15,877 nucleotides of DNA from Firmicutes bacterium UBA2296. Lineage in GTDB: Bacteria; Bacillota; UBA994. The notes under the pieces are model-generated. The model did not search any database. It was not told the origin of the DNA and saw nothing but the letters and a program-made list of their open reading frames with translations. This document shows positions 13,076 to 15,877 of this stretch, one piece after another; position 1 is the first letter of the stretch, and every line of letters starts with the position of its first letter. The DNA is taken from the NCBI GenBank assembly GCA_002345475.1, contig DDWC01000004.1:6039-21915 (forward strand), in the 5' to 3' direction. Made by a program: the position numbers and the translations under genes.

Positions 13076-13197
13076 GCGCCGCCACCTCCTTTTGCAGCGA
13101 GGGGGTTAATCCCCCGTTTGAACCGTGATTTTTGCGCGCGTGCCCCTGCGCCCGTTCCCCGCCTCAAAGGCTACAGAGATTCGGACCGCCCCTGGGG
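13076..13197 (-). other. GC-rich non-coding region between HNH and terS; candidate cos/packaging site
   Basis: No gene is seen in this 122-bp gap. It is clearly more GC-rich than its neighbours and dense in short palindromes: GGGGG-TTAAT-CCCCC (about 13101-13115), a GCGCGCG run, and CCCCAGGGG next to a GACC/GGTC pair near the HNH stop. In HK97-type Firmicute phages the cohesive-end site commonly lies between an HNH gene and the small terminase gene. The exact cut site cannot be read from sequence alone. Confidence 0.45.
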
Positions 13198-13560
13198 TCA
13201 GTCCCTTCGTCTCCAGCGGCTACCTTCTCGAGCAGTGATCTCAGAATGGCACGGTGTGCATAGGGACATCAGGTTTGTAAACTCATTGGTGCCGCCTTGC
13301 GACAGCGGCTTGATGTGGTGTACCTCTTCGGCTAGCACGCTCTTGCCACGCGCCAGGCATTGCTCACACAATGGATGGGAAGCGATGTAACGATCACGGA
13401 TACGCTTCCACGTCCTGCCGTAGCGTTTCTTCACTGCCGGGTCCCGCTGGTAGCGTTCATAGCGTCTGGCTTCCTGTTTCGCATGCGCTACACAGAACCG
13501 GGCGTCAGTCAGCTCCGGGCAGCCGGGATGTGAACAAGGCCGCTGTGGTTTGTATGGCAT
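13198..13560 (-). CDS. HNH endonuclease (terminase-associated)
   Basis: A 120-residue nuclease. The N-terminus has a small zinc-ribbon-like motif (Cys9, Cys14, Cys23, His26), then a basic helical linker. The HNH core has CEQC (65-68), VHHIKPLSQGG with His81-His82, FTNL with Asn96, and CTPCHS with Cys101, Cys104 and His105. In HK97-type phages an HNH protein next to terS works with the terminase in cos cleavage and packaging. The ATG (13558-13560) has GAGGTGAGCAG upstream. A longer frame to 13623 is rejected because its extra codons are the terminator hairpin at 13586-13617. It is the first gene of the late operon. Confidence 0.92.
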   Translation of the reverse strand: MPYKPQRPCSHPGCPELTDARFCVAHAKQEARRYERYQRDPAVKKRYGRTWKRIRDRYIASHPLCEQCLARGKSVLAEEVHHIKPLSQGGTNEFTNLMSLCTPCHSEITAREGSRWRRRD

Positions 13561-13585
13561 CTGCTCACCTCGCTTTTGGGGATAC

Positions 13586-13617
13586 AAAAAGCCCCCGCGG
13601 TTTTCCGCGAAGGCCTT
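13586..13617 (-). terminator. Intrinsic terminator between late promoter region and the HNH gene
   Basis: On the minus strand AAAGGCCTTCGCGG pairs with CCGCGGGGGC-TTT (up to 14 bp, three G-U pairs) around an AAAA loop and ends in five T. It lies about 25 nt before the HNH start and about 20 nt after a candidate -10 box. It would stop transcripts from upstream, including the toxin-antitoxin unit, and those started at the nearby promoter unless antitermination occurs. Confidence 0.8.
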
Positions 13618-13639
13618 TGACACAGCTATCGATACTGCT

Positions 13640-13718
13640 ATTATACAGCGCCCTTAAGCAAACACTCCCTCAAAATTCCCTCACCTCTTGATAGCCACCA
13701 GATCCGGTTGAGGCTATC
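13640..13718 (-). promoter_or_regulatory. Candidate activated late promoter with upstream dyad and direct repeats
   Basis: The minus strand has a perfect -10 TATAAT (13645-13640) without a good -35. Upstream are two copies of GAGGGA spaced 11 bp (13682-13677 and 13671-13666), one helical turn, over the -35 position. Further up lies the inverted repeat GATAGCC/GGCTATC (13718-13712 and 13696-13690), whose loop holds a second near-palindrome (ACCGGATCTGGT). This layout suits an activator-dependent promoter. The gap 13624-13732 contains no gene. Confidence 0.5.
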
Positions 13719-13732
13719 CAAGTCGGTCACAC

Positions 13733-14725
13733 TCAAATCTTAGAAAACATGTCCTGCGCATAGTCTTTGATGTTCGCAGGAGTTAGCATGCTGTACTTAT
13801 CCTTTACCAAAGTGAAATACTCTCCAATCATTTGCTTAGGAATGACCTTATTAGTTGATGCATTGGCAGGCAGATTACCACGCGTAGATATCCAAGGCAT
13901 TTCACCATGTGTGAAAGATTCTAACGTCTTCCCGCTGTAGCAGCATATGTGCTTCACAATACTATCCAGTAAAACCTTCTCTTCTGCAGACATCGCAGAG
14001 GTGTCTGGTTGTTCGACGCTCCCTATTGGGTCATAACAATATCCACTGAATCGCCTGTATATGTCTCTGTAAACAGGCCCGTGTACCCAAGCCTCACAGT
14101 CCTCTTCGAAGATGAAGCTCCCAAAAAAAGCTTTATGAAAGCCCTGTACATAATACAATGCTTTCTGCAAGGCGAGGTGAGTGATATCCTGGCACTCAAA
14201 TAGCAGGTACTCTACAACTATCTCCAGCTTCTTCTGAGTGATGGGCGGGATGCTCAATAGTCTCTCTGTTGCTACTTTGCTTTTTTCATAAGCTACCTTA
14301 CTTAAATTGCCCTTGCCAGTCTCCAACAAGGACAAGTAATAGGCAGGGTCTGAAAGAATCTGCGTCAGTTTCTCAGAATACTGTTTTGCAGGCATGTCGC
14401 CCTCATAATACCTGCTAAATGTTTGTTCTCCCCACCCCAGTAGCAGCGAAAGCGGCCTTTTCCCGATATTGTACTTTTCGGGAATCTCCCTGATATCCTC
14501 CAGAGAAATGATCCCGTGCTTTTGACGATATGCATCATAAAGAGCCTTCAAGTTCTCGTCCTCAATCTCTGGAACATACACTTCCATTCCGCATTCATCG
14601 CAATGCGCAGTTTTAGCCATGAACTCATAAACCGCACCCTTCAACTCTGCAGAACCAAGTTGTTCTCTTACCGAGAATCTAACATCCTGCCGACATTCCG
14701 GGCAGAACACGATTCTGTTCATCAC
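13733..14725 (-). CDS. MqsA-like zinc finger/HTH plus SocA-type (DUF4065, Panacea) antitoxin
   Basis: A 330-residue protein with three parts. Residues 8-52 form an MqsA/YgiT-type zinc finger (CPEC at 8-11, CDEC at 42-45). Residues about 57-135 form an Xre-like helix-turn-helix, with GKRPLSLLLGWGEQTFSRYY as the DNA-binding part. Residues about 165-310 match the SocA/DUF4065 antitoxin domain, including ITHLALQKALYYVQGFHKAF and EDCEAWVHGPVYRDIYRRFS. DUF4065 ('Panacea') domains neutralise many unrelated toxins. The gene follows an MqsR-like toxin gene in one operon and should bind both the toxin and its own promoter. AGGAGG (14733-14738) is 7 nt from the GTG start (ATG one codon in). The region is AT-richer than neighbouring phage genes, which suggests separate acquisition. 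Confidence 0.88.
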   Translation of the reverse strand: MMNRIVFCPECRQDVRFSVREQLGSAELKGAVYEFMAKTAHCDECGMEVYVPEIEDENLKALYDAYRQKHGIISLEDIREIPEKYNIGKRPLSLLLGWGEQTFSRYYEGDMPAKQYSEKLTQILSDPAYYLSLLETGKGNLSKVAYEKSKVATERLLSIPPITQKKLEIVVEYLLFECQDITHLALQKALYYVQGFHKAFFGSFIFEEDCEAWVHGPVYRDIYRRFSGYCYDPIGSVEQPDTSAMSAEEKVLLDSIVKHICCYSGKTLESFTHGEMPWISTRGNLPANASTNKVIPKQMIGEYFTLVKDKYSMLTPANIKDYAQDMFSKI

Positions 14726-14753
14726 GGTGATTCCTCCTTTCTATTTGACAAGA

Positions 14754-15164
14754 TCACCTAAACAGATAATCTATAGGCTTGTTTCGCTCATGGAATGATA
14801 TAACCACCACTCTGCTCCCCATGGCCAAATCAATGATATTGAACTTCGTATATAGGTCAAGTTGCTTCTCTTCATCAGCAATATTAAACAGGGTAACTTG
14901 TGTACAAAACACATATAAGACTTCATGTTCAAAGCCAGGTTTGATATTTTGAAGCGAATGGCAGAAGTCATCTACTCCAATTTGCATCAGTATGCGACGT
15001 TGTTTGTCAGAAGTAAGATTGTATTCACGAATTAATGCCACATTTTCTTCTCTATTCTCATTTTGAGCCACTGAATATTTGCCGCTACTCACACATTCCT
15101 GAATTTTTTGTAGCACTGCAGAGATTTCTTCTTTAGTGTAGTCCTGATTATAGTACTGACTCAT
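14754..15164 (-). CDS. MqsR-like toxin of a type II toxin-antitoxin system
   Basis: A 136-residue protein. An N-terminal helix (TKEEISAVLQKIQECV), a helical middle (LIREYNLTSDKQRRILMQIG), a VDDF segment and strands EHEVLYVFCTQVTLF, YTKFNIID and VVVISFHE (119-126) followed by PIDYLF follow the order of MqsR-family RNA interferases ('DFYKS...VY.K...V.VSFKE'). Known members cut mRNA, often at GCU. The match is remote, and catalytic residues cannot be assigned safely. The downstream gene encodes the matching MqsA-like/SocA antitoxin, which strongly supports the call. The ATG (15162-15164) has AAGGAGG 7 nt upstream. Toxin first is the MqsRA order. No signal or membrane segment is visible. Confidence 0.78.
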   Translation of the reverse strand: MSQYYNQDYTKEEISAVLQKIQECVSSGKYSVAQNENREENVALIREYNLTSDKQRRILMQIGVDDFCHSLQNIKPGFEHEVLYVFCTQVTLFNIADEEKQLDLYTKFNIIDLAMGSRVVVISFHERNKPIDYLFR

Positions 15165-15182
15165 CAACCACCCTCCTTGCCA

Positions 15183-15217
15183 GTACTATTATAGCACTAT
15201 TATATGCCTCCGCTCAA
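15183..15217 (-). promoter_or_regulatory. Toxin-antitoxin promoter with tandem operator-like repeats
   Basis: The minus strand shows TTGAGC (15217-15212), an 18-nt spacer and TATAAT (15193-15188). The spacer's 3' part and the -10 are two tandem 11-bp repeats, TATAATAGTGC and TATAATAGTAC (15204-15183), so a protein bound to them would cover the promoter. This is a good candidate site for the antitoxin's helix-turn-helix. The leader to the toxin start is short. Confidence 0.6.
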
Positions 15218-15246
15218 CAAAAATGCACCAAATGGTGCATTTTTGT
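15217..15246. terminator. Perfect 14-bp palindrome: bidirectional terminator or operator
   Basis: ACAAAAATGCACCA and its exact complement TGGTGCATTTTTGT flank two bases. As RNA it gives a TGCACC/GGTGCA stem with a four-base loop between A-run and T-run on either strand, so it can end transcripts of the regulator gene upstream. It also touches the -35 box of the toxin promoter, so it could serve as an operator. The gap 15165-15301 has no gene. Confidence 0.6.
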
Positions 15247-15301
15247 GCCCTTTTTTAGGGAAAAGTGCAATACCAGGGCAAACAGTGTACCACAGCGCTT
15301 A

Positions 15302-15754
15302 CTATGTGCCGTATAGCAGCCCCCGAAGGTGATTGAGAGCGGCTGACCGTAGCCTCTCCACATGACTCTCGCTGTAGTTGAGCTCGTTCATGAGGCGATA
15401 GGTCGCACCCGATTTCTGGTTGTCCACCATGTAAAACTCTGAAAGGATATGCTGTTCGGTATCGGTTAGGCTGGACCACGCAGGTTCAAACCAAGCCATG
15501 TATTCAATGGCCTGGCTATAGCGCTCCCGCAGTATGTCTAGCTTGTCTATTTGAGCAGCCAGCTTGCTGGCTCCCGCATGGTGGTTGCGTGCTGTTGGCA
15601 TCATGGAGAGCCTCGGACCTCTTGGAGAGGCCATTTGTTCGTGAACATCTTTGATATCTTGTGGAGTGTTGTTGATGGCAAACCGCATATTCTTGTAGTC
15701 ACGGATAGCGGCTATCGTGGCCGCGTTCTTGTTGATGTATTTCAAAGCAATCAT
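15302..15754 (-). CDS. Phage sigma-like transcriptional regulator (ArpU/DUF1492-like)
   Basis: A 150-residue protein. A helical N-terminal half (MIALKYINKNAATIAAIRDY to residue 90) precedes a sigma region 4-like helix-turn-helix: SLTDTEQHILSEFYM, then ATYRLMNELNYSESHVERLR and ALNHLRGLL. This architecture is typical of ArpU/RinA/DUF1492-type late regulators in Firmicute phages, where the gene is usually last in the early operon and switches on the late genes. Its late-operon target may be the control region at 13640-13718. The ATG has GGAGG upstream, inside the helicase gene, and ATGA overlaps the helicase stop, so they are co-translated. The exact subfamily cannot be set from sequence inspection. 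Confidence 0.8.
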   Translation of the reverse strand: MIALKYINKNAATIAAIRDYKNMRFAINNTPQDIKDVHEQMASPRGPRLSMMPTARNHHAGASKLAAQIDKLDILRERYSQAIEYMAWFEPAWSSLTDTEQHILSEFYMVDNQKSGATYRLMNELNYSESHVERLRSAALNHLRGLLYGT

Positions 15755-15877
15755 ATGGCCGCCTCCCTCCTTAGGTTGACCTTGACCGCATCGATAAGCG
15801 CGGCTTGGGTATTGTTCTTATCCTTTAGAGCTTTCATGACCTGTTCGTCAATGGTATCCCTGGCTATGATATGGTGA
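15751..15877 (-). CDS. SNF2-type DEAD/DEAH helicase, C-terminal end (cut by window edge)
   Basis: Forty-one codons before a TGA (15751-15753): HHIIARDTIDEQVMKALKDK then NNTQAALIDAVKVNLRREAA. The 'II(A/K)..TIDE.V..AL..K' segment is the last conserved part (motif VI flank) of SNF2-family phage helicases, commonly found just before the sigma-like regulator gene in Firmicute prophages. It is presumably involved in phage DNA replication or recombination. The start and the ATPase motifs lie outside the window. The stop overlaps the next start in ATGA. Confidence 0.82.
   Translation of the reverse strand, partial: HHIIARDTIDEQVMKALKDKNNTQAALIDAVKVNLRREAAI

Noticed and set aside
13561..13623. N-terminal extension of the HNH protein
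   Set aside because: These codons overlap the terminator hairpin; the internal ATG at 13558-13560 has a proper ribosome binding site.
13681..13740. Possible tRNA-like sequence near GGTTGAGG and GGTCACAC
   Set aside because: No acceptor stem, anticodon arm or TTCGA loop could be fitted.
1..15877. CRISPR array, insertion sequence, integrase or att site
   Set aside because: No regularly spaced repeats, transposase or recombinase motifs were found; the only repeats are those listed.

Overview
This window is a block of a temperate siphophage (HK97-fold capsid) integrated in, or infecting, a Gram-positive host, most likely a Clostridia-class Firmicute. The basis is strong AGGAGG-type ribosome binding sites before nearly every gene, frequent GTG/TTG starts, and protein families typical of clostridial prophages (P27 small terminase, Clp-type prohead protease, phi13-type tail protein, DUF4314, DUF5049). 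I cannot name the species, and no host gene or att site is visible. Every gene I support is on the minus strand, so transcription runs from the right end (15877) to the left end (1).

In transcription order the window starts with the C-terminus of an SNF2-type helicase and a sigma-like/ArpU-type regulator (15877-15302). A toxin-antitoxin cassette follows, an MqsR-like toxin and a zinc-finger/HTH/SocA-type antitoxin (15246-13733), with its own promoter and operator-like repeats. Next comes a control region that looks like an activated late promoter followed at once by a terminator (13718-13586). The late operon then opens with an HNH nuclease, a GC-rich candidate cos region, the small terminase, a small conserved-looking protein and a ParB-methyltransferase fusion (13560-11078).

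Between the small and large terminase genes lies an accessory island (10991-8393): a 'virulence-related' family protein, a DUF4314 protein, an amidoligase, a gamma-glutamylcyclotransferase and a DUF5049 protein. Two features link its members. The amidoligase and the virulence-related protein end in a similar segment of about 37 residues, and the DNA upstream of the two genes carries the same leader repeat. The island also has strong intercistronic hairpins, one with the amidoligase stop codon in its loop.

The large terminase follows (8310-6706), then a GIY-YIG nuclease-like gene with its own sigma-A-type promoter and intrinsic terminator, i.e. a moron inserted between terminase and portal. 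The head genes (portal, Clp protease, capsid) and the connector and tail genes follow in standard order. At the left end the tail assembly chaperone carries a clear programmed -1 frameshift signal: an A-rich slippery site, the zero-frame stop, a 10-bp stem-loop and a 77-codon overlapping frame. It precedes the start of the tape measure gene, which is cut by the window edge.

The best candidates for new biology are the amidoligase/cyclotransferase island with its shared C-terminal module and leader, the promoter-plus-terminator GIY-YIG moron, and the late control region. Coding density is high; the longest stretches without a gene are about 110-135 bp and are described individually.
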